Shown: positions 19,370-27,883 of the stretch, one piece after another
Numbering within the stretch: the stretch's first letter is position 1
Layout: each line of letters begins with the position of its first letter
NCBI RefSeq assembly: GCF_020102855.1
Contig: NZ_JADHZD010000007.1
Location: 162,151-226,150, forward strand
DNA length: 64,000 bases
Direction of reading: 5' to 3'
Source of the DNA: Nocardioides lacusdianchii
GTDB lineage: Bacteria; Actinomycetota; Actinomycetes; Propionibacteriales; Nocardioidaceae
The notes under the pieces: generated by a model
The model's database searches: none
What the model was told of the DNA's origin: nothing
What the model saw: the letters and a program-made list of their open reading frames with translations, nothing else
Position numbers and translations under genes: made by a program

Positions 19370-21271
19370 GTGGCAGGCCGGATTCGCGACGACGACATCG
19401 CCGAGGTGCGCGAGAAGGCGCGGATCGACGACGTCGTGTCCCAGTACGTCACGCTCAAGCGCGCCGGCGGCGGGTCGCTGAAGGGCCTGTGCCCCTTCCA
19501 CGACGAGAAGACCCCGTCGTTCAACGTCAACCCGGCCCGCCAGTTCTTCCACTGCTTCGGCTGCGGGGAGGGCGGTGACGTCATCGCCTTCCTCATGAAG
19601 GTCGACGGCCTCACCTTCACCGAGACCGTCGAGCGCCTGGCCGAGAAGGTCGGCGTCCAGCTGCGTCGCGAGGACGGCGACGACGAGCCCGTCCGGCCGC
19701 GCGGCCCCGCCCGAGGGAGGCTCATCGAGGCGCACAAGGTCGCCCAGGAGTTCTACGCCGAGCAGCTCGCGTCCGCCGACGCGGTCGTCGCCCGGCAGTT
19801 CCTCCACCAGCGCGGCTTCGACCAGGCCGCGGCGGAGATGTTCGGCGTCGGCTTCGCGCCCCGCGACGGCGAGGCGCTGACCCGCCACCTGCGGGGACGC
19901 CGCTTCACCGACGAGGAGTCCGTCGCGGCGGGCCTCGTCGCGCACGGGCGCTCCCACTACGACCGCTTCCGCGGGCGGCTGGTGTGGCCGATCCGGGAGG
20001 CCAACGGCGACACCATCGGCTTCGGCGCGCGCCGGATCTTCGACGACGACCGCATCGAGGCCAAGTACCTCAACACCTCCGAGACCGCGATCTACAAGAA
20101 GAGCCAGGTCCTCTACGGCATCGACCTCGCTCGCTCGGCCATGAAGGACGCCCAGCAGGCCGTCGTCGTCGAGGGCTACACCGACGTGATGGCCTGCCAC
20201 CTCGCCGGCGTACGCACCGCGGTGGCGTCGTGCGGTACCGCGTTCGGCACCGACCACGCGCGGGTGCTGCGCCGGTTCCTCGGCGACCACAACGAGACCA
20301 GCGGCGAGGTGATCTTCACCTTCGACGGCGACTCGGCCGGGCAGAAGGCGGCGATGAAGGTGCTGGAGAGCGACCAGGTCTTCGCGTCCCAGACCTATGT
20401 CGCCGTCGCCCCCGAGGGCATGGACCCGTGCGACCTGCGGATCCAGGAGGGCGACGAGGCCGTCCGGGAGCTGGTGGCCAAGCGGCAGCCGCTCTACCGC
20501 TTCGCCCTCGACAACATCCTCAACCGCCACGACCTCGACCGCGCCGACGGTCGCGTCGACGCGCTGCGCGACGCTGCCGGCCTGGTGGCGAGCATCCGCG
20601 ACAGGACGAAGGTCGAGGCCTTCTCCCGCGAGCTCGCCCACATGGTCGGCGTCGACGTCGACGAGGTCCGCACGGAGGTACGCCGTGCCGCCAGCCGGCC
20701 CGCGCGCACCGAGGAGCGGCGACCCTCCCGCGCCACGGAGCCGGCCGAGGCGCCGCAGCCGCCCCGGCCCACGCTGCCGAGCCTGTCCGACCCGCGGTTC
20801 CTCATCGAGCGCGAGCTGCTCAAGCTCGTCATCCAGCACCCGTCCGGGGTCGGCCGCACGACGACCCACGTCACCGCCTCCGACTTCACCCACCCGACCT
20901 TCCAGGGCGTCTGGGAGGCCGTCACAGCGGCCGGGGGACCGGCGGCCGGCGCCGACGACCCGGGCTGGTCCAACAAGGTGCGGGGCGCCGCGACCGAGCC
21001 GGCCGTCAGCGCCGCGATCACCGAGCTCGGCGTCGAGCCCGTGCGCGGCACCTCCGACCCCAACCCGACGTTCGCCGTGGCCTACGTCTACCGACTCCAG
21101 GAGCTCACCACGTCCCGCCGCATCGCCGACGTCAAGGCGCGCCTCCAGCGCACCAACCCCGTCGACCAGGCCCTCGACTACAACCGCATGTTCGGCGAGC
21201 TCGTGATGCTCGAGCAGCACCGACGCAAGCTGCGCGAGGGTGCCGTCGGCCAGGCCGGAGCCTCGTCATGA
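19370..21271 (+). CDS. dnaG: DNA primase
   Basis: The 633-residue primase makes RNA primers at the replication fork. It has a CHC2 zinc ribbon (C41, H44, C62, C65 in CPFHDEKTPSF... FFHCFGC), the RNA-polymerase core with TOPRIM acidic residues in VVVEGYTDVMACHLAG (about residues 262-280) and FTFDGDSAGQKAA, and a C-terminal helicase-binding region. GTG 19370 gives the canonical AGRIRDDDIAEVREKARID N-terminus (in part). The stop overlaps the next gene (ATGA). Confidence 0.96.
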   Translation: MAGRIRDDDIAEVREKARIDDVVSQYVTLKRAGGGSLKGLCPFHDEKTPSFNVNPARQFFHCFGCGEGGDVIAFLMKVDGLTFTETVERLAEKVGVQLRREDGDDEPVRPRGPARGRLIEAHKVAQEFYAEQLASADAVVARQFLHQRGFDQAAAEMFGVGFAPRDGEALTRHLRGRRFTDEESVAAGLVAHGRSHYDRFRGRLVWPIREANGDTIGFGARRIFDDDRIEAKYLNTSETAIYKKSQVLYGIDLARSAMKDAQQAVVVEGYTDVMACHLAGVRTAVASCGTAFGTDHARVLRRFLGDHNETSGEVIFTFDGDSAGQKAAMKVLESDQVFASQTYVAVAPEGMDPCDLRIQEGDEAVRELVAKRQPLYRFALDNILNRHDLDRADGRVDALRDAAGLVASIRDRTKVEAFSRELAHMVGVDVDEVRTEVRRAASRPARTEERRPSRATEPAEAPQPPRPTLPSLSDPRFLIERELLKLVIQHPSGVGRTTTHVTASDFTHPTFQGVWEAVTAAGGPAAGADDPGWSNKVRGAATEPAVSAAITELGVEPVRGTSDPNPTFAVAYVYRLQELTTSRRIADVKARLQRTNPVDQALDYNRMFGELVMLEQHRRKLREGAVGQAGASS

Positions 21272-21786
21272 GGCCGTTGTCGAGGAAGGGCTGGGGGCGT
21301 ACGCCGTCGCCGGCGGTCGCGGTCGAGCCCGGGGAGAAGGTGCTGGCCTCGGCCTCCACGGCCGAGGGCACCGTCATGGCCGGCACCCGCGACGCGTTCT
21401 ACGTCGTCGTCGACGGCGACACCCGGCGCGTGCCGTGGGAGCAGGTCGAGGCCGCCGGCTGGGACCGCGACACCGAGACCTTCCGGCTCTCCGAGGTGGG
21501 CAGCTGGGGCGAGGAGCGTCCGGTCCACACCGCGGTCCTGGAGCAGCCCGGCCGTCTCCTCGAGCTCGTGAACGAGCGCGTCACCGCGAGCATCGTGCTG
21601 CAGCGCCACGTGAGCCTGGGGCGCCGCCAGAACCTGCGCGTGATCGCGCGCCGGGCGCCGTCCGGGGCAGGCGGGGTGCAGTGGATCTACGAGTACGACG
21701 AGGGCGTCGATCCCGACGACCCCGCCGTCCGCGCGGCCGCAGCAGAGGCGCTCGACCTGGCCCGACGGGATGTCGGCCTGCCCTGA
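21268..21786 (+). CDS. Conserved hypothetical protein downstream of dnaG
   Basis: A 172-residue soluble protein of unknown function, translationally coupled to dnaG (ATGA). The visible pattern is a beta-rich N-terminal half (GEKVLASASTAEGTVMAGTRDAFYVV, shown in part; VPWEQVEAAGWDRDTETF) resembling a PH-like/bacterial-PH fold, and a helical C-terminus. It is common next to dnaG in Nocardioides-like genomes, as a recollection. Confidence 0.65.
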   Translation: MRPLSRKGWGRTPSPAVAVEPGEKVLASASTAEGTVMAGTRDAFYVVVDGDTRRVPWEQVEAAGWDRDTETFRLSEVGSWGEERPVHTAVLEQPGRLLELVNERVTASIVLQRHVSLGRRQNLRVIARRAPSGAGGVQWIYEYDEGVDPDDPAVRAAAAEALDLARRDVGLP

Positions 21787-21836
21787 TTTCCCACCGCGCG
21801 GGGGCCTTGCTAGGGTTTGCCCGCGCTGCAAAGCGA

Positions 21837-21912
21837 TCCCCTGTAGCTCAATTGGCAGAGCATTCGACTGTTAATCGGAGGGTTGTTGGTTCGAGTCCAA
21901 CCGGGGGAGCCA
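21837..21912 (+). tRNA. tRNA-Asn (GTT)
   Basis: Cloverleaf: acceptor TCCCCTG (21837-21843) pairs with CGGGGGA (21902-21908, one T-G pair), anticodon loop CTGTTAA gives GTT, T arm GTTGG-TTCGAGT-CCAAC, and CCA is encoded (21910-21912). An integrase gene follows within 200 bp, so this tRNA is the probable integration site of the adjacent element. Confidence 0.95.
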
Positions 21913-21914
21913 GA

Positions 21915-21957
21915 AGAGGGCCTCTGACCTGGGCAAACGTCCAGGCAGGGGCCCTCT
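21915..21957 (+). terminator. Hairpin after tRNA-Asn
   Basis: AGAGGGCC (21915-21922) pairs with GGCCCTCT (21950-21957), and an inner CCTGG/CCAGG helix closes the loop. This is a strong stem right after the tRNA, probably the terminator. Confidence 0.7.
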
Positions 21958-22096
21958 GAGATTTGAATCTGATGACGAAACTGTCCAGAAACAGGCCAGT
22001 AACGCTCGCGGCCAAGACCTCGAGAACGCTCTGCGCGGGGCAGAGTGCACGCCGGGTATCGAGCGCTCCCGTGCGGGGGACTTCGTGGGGCGACCG

Positions 22097-23260
22097 TCAG
22101 GTAGAGGGCCGGAACTTCTCGAGATGGACGGTCAGATCGGGCGCGACCGTGGCCTTGTGAACGTAGAAGTCGCGGGTGATGTCGCTGTCTTCGTGACCGA
22201 GCTGGGCCTGGGCAGCGTCTATTCCCACTTCACGGTCAATGAGGGTGGCCACTGACCTGCGGAAGGTGTGGAAGGTGACCCAGTCGTAGGCGGTGTCGTC
22301 GACCACCTGGTTCCACATCCGTTCCCAGTTTGAGATCTGCCGCCAGGTTCCGCGGCGGGTCGGGAACACAGCGCCATGCGGGTTGGCGTGGTTCTCGACC
22401 TGGCGCCGTAGCAGGATCCCGACGGCGAACGGTGGTAGGAACAGGGTGCGGTAGCCGGCGCTGGACTTAGTCCACGGTTGCCGGAAGGTGCCCACACCGG
22501 TCTCGGTGATGATGGTTCCGGACACGGTAAGTGTGGGATGTGTGGCTGCCAGATCGATCTCGGAGTAGATAAGCGCGCCGATCTCGCCGATGCGACAGCC
22601 GGTACCCAGGATGAGGTCGACAGCGTCCATGAGATCGGTGGTCGGCCGTGGGCCCGGTCGCTTGCTGCTGGTCGACTCTGCGACGAGGCTGCGGACGTCC
22701 TGGATCTGGTCCATGTCGAGGTACTCGATCTCGCGTCGCGGTTTCGATATACGCGCGACGTCCCGCACCGGGTTCGAGGCCATGACGTCGTGACGGACGG
22801 CCACGGCGAACATTCCGTGGAGGACCTTGCGGAGCATGGTGGGGCTGAAGCCAAGGGCGGCTCGATCTTTGACGACGCGGTCAAGGGTGCTCGTCCGGCA
22901 ATCGCGCAGCCGTCGCTCTCCGATCACGGGCACGATCTGGTTGTTCACCGTGCTGCGGTATGCCTTGAGGGAGTTCGTAGCCACCTGCTGCGCCTCTTTC
23001 TCTCGCAGCCAGAAGACTGCGAGTTCAGCCACCGTGGTCAGCGGAGTGAGTTCGTTCTCGCTGGCCTCGGCGCCGTTGAGCTCTTGGAGCTTCCGGATCA
23101 GAGCGGTGCGAGCAGCCTGGGCGCTGTCAGCGCGGGCGCGGACGCGTGCCACTCGGCCACTGAAGTACACATAGTTAGCGGAGGCCTCATGGGTGCCGGC
23201 GGCGGTCTTGGAGACGCCGATCGTGCCCCAGGTGCCTGGCGGCATCGGCGGGCGCGGCAT
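22097..23260 (-). CDS. int: Phage-type tyrosine integrase
   Basis: The 387-residue recombinase has the standard layout: an N-terminal arm-binding region, a SAM-like core-binding domain (about residues 75-170) and the catalytic domain with R223 (GCRIGE), H331/R334 (HTFRRS), H356 (LGHEDSD) and nucleophile Y366. All five key positions are visible, so it is probably active. It points toward tRNA-Asn and presumably integrates the element there. Excisionase-like gene and operator lie upstream. Confidence 0.93.
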   Translation of the reverse strand: MPRPPMPPGTWGTIGVSKTAAGTHEASANYVYFSGRVARVRARADSAQAARTALIRKLQELNGAEASENELTPLTTVAELAVFWLREKEAQQVATNSLKAYRSTVNNQIVPVIGERRLRDCRTSTLDRVVKDRAALGFSPTMLRKVLHGMFAVAVRHDVMASNPVRDVARISKPRREIEYLDMDQIQDVRSLVAESTSSKRPGPRPTTDLMDAVDLILGTGCRIGEIGALIYSEIDLAATHPTLTVSGTIITETGVGTFRQPWTKSSAGYRTLFLPPFAVGILLRRQVENHANPHGAVFPTRRGTWRQISNWERMWNQVVDDTAYDWVTFHTFRRSVATLIDREVGIDAAQAQLGHEDSDITRDFYVHKATVAPDLTVHLEKFRPST

Positions 23261-23368
23261 CAGCCGGCCTCACTCGATGCGGGCTGGTCGATCCCGAACG
23301 GGTACTTGCCGATCATGCGGGCCTTCCGGATGGCGCGTTGTGCGGTCGTTCGCTAGAGGGTATGCGTG

Positions 23369-23674
23369 CTAGGCAGTGCGGGGATCTGTGTGTTGGTCCA
23401 GGTAGGTCTCCACCTCGGTGCGTCGGTAGCGAAGAGCTCCGCCGACTTTGATGGCCCGAGGGCCCTGCTTGCGGGTGCGCCACTGGTAGAGCGTGCCTCT
23501 GGGAATCCCGAGCCACTCTGAGACCTCTTCGATGGTCAGGAGCGGGTCGTAGCCCGCCGTCACCATCGACAACGCCGGGGTTTCTACCTGTCGGTCGGCG
23601 CTTGTATCGCGGGCTTTGCGAGCGCGTTCTGCCGCTTCACGTGCTTGTTTCTGTGCTGCTGTCGGTCGTGCCAT
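23369..23674 (-). CDS. Excisionase-like helix-turn-helix protein
   Basis: A 101-residue protein with a Lys/Arg/Ala-rich N-terminal helix and a C-terminal MerR/AlpA-type winged HTH: LLTIEEVSEWLGIPRGTLYQW then ALRYRRTEVETYL (first segment shown in part as EEVSEWLGIPRGTLYQW). This is the usual recombination directionality factor next to actinobacterial integrases. ATG 23674 is chosen because the upstream extension crosses a conserved regulatory motif at 23714-23751. Confidence 0.8.
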   Translation of the reverse strand: MARPTAAQKQAREAAERARKARDTSADRQVETPALSMVTAGYDPLLTIEEVSEWLGIPRGTLYQWRTRKQGPRAIKVGGALRYRRTEVETYLDQHTDPRTA

Positions 23675-23713
23675 CGTGCATCCACTCCGTTGTCTCGCCG
23701 GTGACTGCTTACG

Positions 23714-23751
23714 GTCACCTAGGGGAAGGAAGGCGCCCGCAGCGATCAACG
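23714..23751. promoter_or_regulatory. Bipartite element motif, copy 1
   Basis: GTCACC (23714-23719), 22 nt, then GCGATCAACG (23742-23751). It lies 40 bp upstream of the excisionase-like gene. The other copies at 25906, 27345 and 59242 keep exactly the 22-nt spacing. Confidence 0.6.
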
Positions 23752-23872
23752 CAGGAGGAACGGGTCCGAAGTGACCCATGCGCAGCGGTTGTGCGATGCC
23801 GCTGGTCGGATCGCCCGGCGCCTCCGCGTGGAGTTGGTAGCCGTGGCAAGGGTGGTCTTGGACATAGGTTCC

Positions 23873-25423
23873 TCATCGTGATTGGGCACCGCCGAACCGT
23901 TGTAGGGGTGTAAAAGCCGGCTCGAGCAGCGACCGTCGACGCGTGGGCAGCGGGTTCAGGGCCGGGGAAGTTGCCGCGACATCGAGCGATCGGTCGGCGC
24001 CGTTGGCGATGGTCAGGTCAGCAGTTGCTGCAGCCGTTGCACTGGCGGATACCGTCGTTGCACTCGCTGTACGCAGGGACTCCCGCACTGGTCGCGGTAT
24101 CGGTACGTTGCGGCGGGCGAGGATGTCGGCCGGACTGACCCAGACGACGTCGCCTTCCGGCGGATTAACGACCAAGCCGGCTTCGATGTCGTTGTGGGCG
24201 CGGATCGAGAGTGCCCGTGCAGGCCCGGTGAGACCTGCCGTGTTGCCTTTCTCGGCGACAACGTGCGCGAGCTCGGCGCCGGCCCTGATCGCACGGAGGG
24301 TCGCAAGGGTGGCTTGGGGGAGTCCTGGCCGGGTGGCGATGACTTCCGGTGTCGCGAGCGTGGTGGTGTTGTGGGTGATCTGGCGGTACGCGGCGCGGAC
24401 CTCCGCGGCTGCGCGCGCCAAGGGCTCCTCGAGGCGGGCGCCCGGGGGAGCGAGGTCGCCCCAGCGGCCGGCTAGGTTGCTCCAGGCGCGCCCTGCTTCG
24501 GCGATCGCGGGGACCAGGCGGTCCGAGGGCTCGAGGATGCCGGCGGTGGCGGCCGCGTCGACGAGCACCATGCTGGCGCCGGCGACGAGTCCCTGGGTAC
24601 GGGTGATGAGCAGGATGCTGGACGGCTCAAGGTCGCGGGCCAGCGCGCGGTGGGACTGGATGTCCCAGTTGGCCAGGGCCTGTGCCAGGCGGCCGGGGTC
24701 GTCGACGGGCCGGATCGCCTCGCCGGCGAGTGTCTGGGCGAACCGGTCGGTCAGGTAGCTGCGTGCGGTGTTCTCGCACGCAGACATCCGGTCTACCCAG
24801 ACCCCGGTGGGTGCGATCGCGTAGGGGGAGTGGTGCTGGGCCAGCTGGACCCGGCGGCCCGAGCCGCGGGCGTCGTTGACGCGGTCGCGGCCGTTTTCGT
24901 GCAGGGCGACGATGACGGCGTGGGCGGTCAGGTAGAGACCGTGCATGACTCTGGTCCGGGCTGCCTCGAGGTCGCGGTGGGCCTCGGTCTGCTCGTGCGG
25001 GACCTCGGCGCCGTAGCGGCGCACCAGAGCCGCGGCGTTGAGGAGAGTCTGGGTCATCTGGTCGACGCGGGGGTTGGTCGGGCCCTGACCTGGCCAGGAC
25101 TTCCGGCCGGACAGGCTGGACGCGATGGTCGAGGCCTGCGCCGACAGTCTGGTGATGGGCCGATCGCGCTCGTCGACGCCAGGTCGGCGACCCGGTAGCG
25201 AGGCCCACAGGTCCTCCGCGGCCGCGACTATCGTCGGCCAGCTCCGCAGGAGCGTGCCGGCGTCATCGCCGTCGACGTCCATGAGCAGCTGGCGAGCCAG
25301 GTAGTCGACGTCGCAGAGCATCTCGCCGACGGTGCGTACGTCGCGCGAGGTCATCGGGATCTGGTCGACGTCGAAGAGCTCCTCGTCGATGTCGGCGTAC
25401 GCCAGGCGCAGGTCAGTAGCCAA
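23873..25423 (-). CDS. Element-encoded helical protein of unknown function
   Basis: A 516-residue, mostly alpha-helical soluble protein with many Ala/Arg/Leu heptad-like stretches and no membrane segment or catalytic motif that I recognise. The first 60 residues are acidic, and the C-terminus (about residues 440-516) is low-complexity Ala/Thr-rich. It overlaps the upstream small gene by 11 nt, so they form a pair. It is not a relaxase, coupling protein or replication initiator by any visible motif. Confidence 0.6.
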   Translation of the reverse strand: MATDLRLAYADIDEELFDVDQIPMTSRDVRTVGEMLCDVDYLARQLLMDVDGDDAGTLLRSWPTIVAAAEDLWASLPGRRPGVDERDRPITRLSAQASTIASSLSGRKSWPGQGPTNPRVDQMTQTLLNAAALVRRYGAEVPHEQTEAHRDLEAARTRVMHGLYLTAHAVIVALHENGRDRVNDARGSGRRVQLAQHHSPYAIAPTGVWVDRMSACENTARSYLTDRFAQTLAGEAIRPVDDPGRLAQALANWDIQSHRALARDLEPSSILLITRTQGLVAGASMVLVDAAATAGILEPSDRLVPAIAEAGRAWSNLAGRWGDLAPPGARLEEPLARAAAEVRAAYRQITHNTTTLATPEVIATRPGLPQATLATLRAIRAGAELAHVVAEKGNTAGLTGPARALSIRAHNDIEAGLVVNPPEGDVVWVSPADILARRNVPIPRPVRESLRTASATTVSASATAAATADLTIANGADRSLDVAATSPALNPLPTRRRSLLEPAFTPLQRFGGAQSR

Positions 25424-25778
25424 GGCCGCGGGCTTCCCGGATGAGGTCGCACAGGTCGACGACCAGCTGCGAGCCGTGGACCATGTCCGGCTGGTGCAGC
25501 GGTAGCGGGCGGGTCAGCTCCTCGGCCTCGGTGAGCAGCTGCAGGGGCGTTCGTTCCTCGAGGTCGGGGAGCGGGTCGACGTCGGGTAGCTCGTAGTCGT
25601 CGGGCAGCAGGGCGCTGGCCTGGGAGTGCGCGAGGTAGACACCCAGCCCGAGGTCGTGGAGCGGGGAGTCGGGGGCGGCCTCGTCGGCGTCGCTCCACAC
25701 CTGGGCAGCGGCCTGGTGCAGCAGCTGGGCGATCGAGCCGAGGCGGTCCCAGGTGGCGTCAGCGTTGAGGGTGTCCAC
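25413..25778 (-). CDS. Small acidic element protein
   Basis: A 121-residue acidic protein (DTLNADATWDRLGSI... LPDDYELPDVDPLPDLEE) with two predicted helices and no recognised domain. GTG 25778 has SD AAAGGAAC; the upstream in-frame stretch is Arg/Pro-rich shadow. It is the first gene of a two-gene minus-strand unit. Upstream (25906) is a copy of the bipartite element motif, likely its promoter or operator. Confidence 0.6.
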   Translation of the reverse strand: MDTLNADATWDRLGSIAQLLHQAAAQVWSDADEAAPDSPLHDLGLGVYLAHSQASALLPDDYELPDVDPLPDLEERTPLQLLTEAEELTRPLPLHQPDMVHGSQLVVDLCDLIREARGLGY

Positions 25779-25905
25779 GGGTGTTCCTTTCGGTCGGAGG
25801 TCGGTCTGGCCCATGAACCCACGTCCCGGCCGCGCCCGCTGCGCCGAGCAGCGTGGCTGTGGATAACTCGGGGTGCTGTCGGCACCTGGGCACAAACTGG
25901 TCTCG

Positions 25906-25943
25906 TTCGCCTATGTCGTTCGGCGGTTGCCGGACGATCACCG
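25906..25943. promoter_or_regulatory. Bipartite element motif, copy 2
   Basis: TTCGCC (25906-25911), 22 nt, then ACGATCACCG (25934-25943). It sits between divergent genes, about 130 bp upstream of the minus-strand gene at 25778. Confidence 0.5.
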
Positions 25944-25995
25944 CGAGCAAAGTCAAGAGATCCGCACTAGTGCTGCAAGATGGAGGAGGGTCGAG

Positions 25996-26862
25996 ATGAG
26001 GTTCCCGATGACCGTTCTGAGAGCCGTGACGCTGGCGCCGGCACTGCTGGTGAGCTTCGTCCTCACTGTGGTGGTGTGCGCCCTGCTCCCGCCGGCGCTG
26101 GGCCTGGTGGCGTTCATGGCTGCGTGCGGCGTGCTGGTCGCGCTGGCGCTGGGGCAGCTGCAGGAGCCTGCGGTCGCGGCGTTGACCAGGTCGCGGCCGG
26201 CGACGGAGGCCGAGGTCCGGGTGATGGCGCCGGTGCTGGCCGAGCTGGGCGGCCGCGGTGTCGACGTCGGCGCGCTGTTCGTGCGCCGGGCGCTGCGACC
26301 GAGCACCCCGGTGGCGGTGGCGATCGGCCGGCGCACCGTGGTGGTCAGCCCTGGGCTGGTCGAGGCGACGTACCGCGGCGGTGTGACTGGCGCGGAGGCG
26401 GCCGCCGCGCTGGCTCATGCGGTCGGCCGGCGCCAGGCGTTCCAGCCGCGTCTGGAGCTTGCCGTGCTCGCGGCGACGACGCCGTGGCGGCTGATGGTGG
26501 CGACGTTCCGCGGCGTCGGCCGTGCATTCGCCTGGCTTCCGTTCATGCGGCTGGCCTGGACGCTGCGCGGCGTCGTGGGGGTGATCTGCGTGGTGCAGTC
26601 GGTCGTCGAGGACCGGGCCTGGGCCGGTCTGCTCGGGGGCGCGGTCATCGCGCTGACCTACCTGGTGCCGGCGGCCGGCCGGCGGATCGAGCTCCACACG
26701 GAGGCCCAGGCCGACCAGTTCGTGCTCTCGCTCGGCCTCGGTCCCGCACTGGCGGGGCTGCTGCGGCGCTACGGGCACCCGATGACGCTCGAGCGGATGC
26801 AGCGCCTGGAAACGGCCGTCGAGCAGCCTCAGCGGCCGCGGCTTCACCTGGTGCACGGCTGA
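25996..26862 (+). CDS. Degenerate M48 (HtpX-like) membrane protein
   Basis: A 288-residue protein with two N-terminal membrane helices (about residues 7-50) and two later ones, arranged as in HtpX/M48 metallopeptidases. The strand STPVAVAIGRRTVVVSPGLVEA matches the family's typical lead-in, but the metal site reads ALAHAVGRRQ where HExxH is expected: the first His is kept, while Glu and second His are lost. It is therefore probably non-catalytic. ATG 25996 has SD GGAGGAGG. It is the only plus-strand gene in this part of the element. Confidence 0.6.
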   Translation: MRFPMTVLRAVTLAPALLVSFVLTVVVCALLPPALGLVAFMAACGVLVALALGQLQEPAVAALTRSRPATEAEVRVMAPVLAELGGRGVDVGALFVRRALRPSTPVAVAIGRRTVVVSPGLVEATYRGGVTGAEAAAALAHAVGRRQAFQPRLELAVLAATTPWRLMVATFRGVGRAFAWLPFMRLAWTLRGVVGVICVVQSVVEDRAWAGLLGGAVIALTYLVPAAGRRIELHTEAQADQFVLSLGLGPALAGLLRRYGHPMTLERMQRLETAVEQPQRPRLHLVHG

Positions 26863-26897
26863 GGCTGTTCTCTGGCGGTGCGGCGGCCGGCGGCGGG

Positions 26898-27059
26898 TTA
26901 CTCGTCGTCCTGGAAGCCGGACGTGGAGTGGTGCACGCAGCCGCGGCCGTCGCCCTCGTGCGGCTTGTGGTTCATGCAGGGCAGCGACCCCAGCTTGTGT
27001 GAGCAGTCGACCCAGCGGACGGTCGAGGATCCGGTTGTCGGCGCGGCTGCGGTAGCCAT
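26898..27059 (-). CDS. Small Cys/His protein
   Basis: A 53-residue protein with a clear SD (AGGAGG) before ATG. It contains C19-x2-H, C28-x3-H, C41-x-HH spacing (DCSH, PCMNH, GCVHH) suggestive of a zinc-binding site. No family recognised. It lies downstream of the 74-residue gene on the same strand (9-nt gap) and may be co-transcribed. Confidence 0.55.
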   Translation of the reverse strand: MATAAAPTTGSSTVRWVDCSHKLGSLPCMNHKPHEGDGRGCVHHSTSGFQDDE

Positions 27060-27068
27060 CGCGGCCTC

Positions 27069-27293
27069 CTATCGGCGCGGGCCGCGGCGGCGGCCGAGCT
27101 GGGGCCGCTGGTAGGCGGCGGTGTGGTCGTGCTGGCGGCCGGACCGGTGGACCTGTGCGATCTCGGCGTCGGGGGAGGGGCCGGTGTCAGCGGCAGCGGC
27201 CTGGGCGGCTGCTTCCTCGCTGGCCCTGATCTCCTCGGCGCGCCGTCGCGCCGCTTCCTCGAGCGCGGCTTCATCGCGAGCGGTTTCACTCAT
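27069..27293 (-). CDS. Small charged helical protein
   Basis: A 74-residue protein made of an Ala/Glu/Arg-rich helix (EAALEEAARRRAEEIRASEE) and a basic His/Arg tail. ATG 27293 has SD GGGAG 6 nt upstream. No family recognised. A copy of the bipartite motif lies about 50 bp upstream. Confidence 0.5.
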   Translation of the reverse strand: MSETARDEAALEEAARRRAEEIRASEEAAAQAAAADTGPSPDAEIAQVHRSGRQHDHTAAYQRPQLGRRRGPRR

Positions 27294-27344
27294 GTGAACT
27301 CCCATGAATCCCGTGGACCGGCACCGGCTGCGCCGGTCCTCCTG

Positions 27345-27382
27345 GTCACCTATGTGCGGACCGAGGTCCCGGGCGATCACCG
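27345..27382. promoter_or_regulatory. Bipartite element motif, copy 3
   Basis: GTCACC (27345-27350), 22 nt, then GCGATCACCG (27373-27382). It overlaps the 3' end of the upstream gene and precedes the 27293 gene by about 50 bp. Confidence 0.6.
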
Positions 27383-27711
27383 CGGCCGAACTGGGTTGAA
27401 CGCGGGGGCCTGGCAGTGCTCAGGCCGGCTTGGCCAGCAATGTGGCGGCGAGCATCTGTGCCGTGCGCTCGAGGACGGCGTGGGAACCGGTCGTGCCCGG
27501 GGCGGTCGCAGCACGGATGGGTGTCGTAGCCCTCGTCGACGATGATGCGGTGCAGTTGGCCACCGCAGGCACGACAGCGCCGGCCGGCGTGGGTGGGGCA
27601 CCCCTCGCCCGCCACGGCGCAGGGCAGACACGGGGCGGGCGGCGAGGGAGTGACCTGGTGGTCGCGGTCCCAGTCGCGCCGCTGGCGCAGCAGCGTGGCG
27701 GTCTGTGCCAC
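27346..27711 (-). CDS. Cys-rich zinc-ribbon-like protein
   Basis: A 121-residue protein. Its N-terminus reads QRRDWDRDHQVTPSPPAPCLPC, and the core has CLPC...GCPTH...CRACGG...CCDRPGH (about residues 28-70), giving at least four Cys pairs likely to bind zinc. The C-terminus is basic and low-complexity. No named family recognised. It precedes the small helical gene on the same strand. Confidence 0.5.
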   Translation of the reverse strand: MAQTATLLRQRRDWDRDHQVTPSPPAPCLPCAVAGEGCPTHAGRRCRACGGQLHRIIVDEGYDTHPCCDRPGHDRFPRRPRAHGTDARRHIAGQAGLSTARPPRSTQFGRGDRPGPRSAHR

Positions 27712-27740
27712 AGCGGGTGCTCGGGGTGCGTCGGCGCCGG

Positions 27741-27836
27741 TCAGCCGAGTGCCTGGTCGACCGCTGCTTTGAGCAGCTGCTCACCGCAGCCGAGGACGCG
27801 CTCGTCGACGCCGCGGTTGTAGCACGACCGGGCCAA
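27741..27836 (-). CDS. Possible 31-residue protein (weak)
   Basis: A short reading frame encoding ARSCYNRGVDERVLGCGEQL and an amphipathic helix ending AAVDQALG, starting at TTG with a weak SD (GGGGAAG). The composition is protein-like, but a start in the neighbouring frame (ATG near 27870) would need a shift to reach it. It may be a remnant. Confidence 0.25.
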   Translation of the reverse strand: MARSCYNRGVDERVLGCGEQLLKAAVDQALG

Positions 27837-27883
27837 CGTCTTCCCCGGCCGTTGTCAGCTGCTCGTTCATGCGCGGCCGTCCC

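Noticed and set aside
18728..21220. 830-residue minus-strand ORF over dnaG
   Set aside because: Antisense shadow of dnaG; no domain pattern, and it would run through three real small genes.
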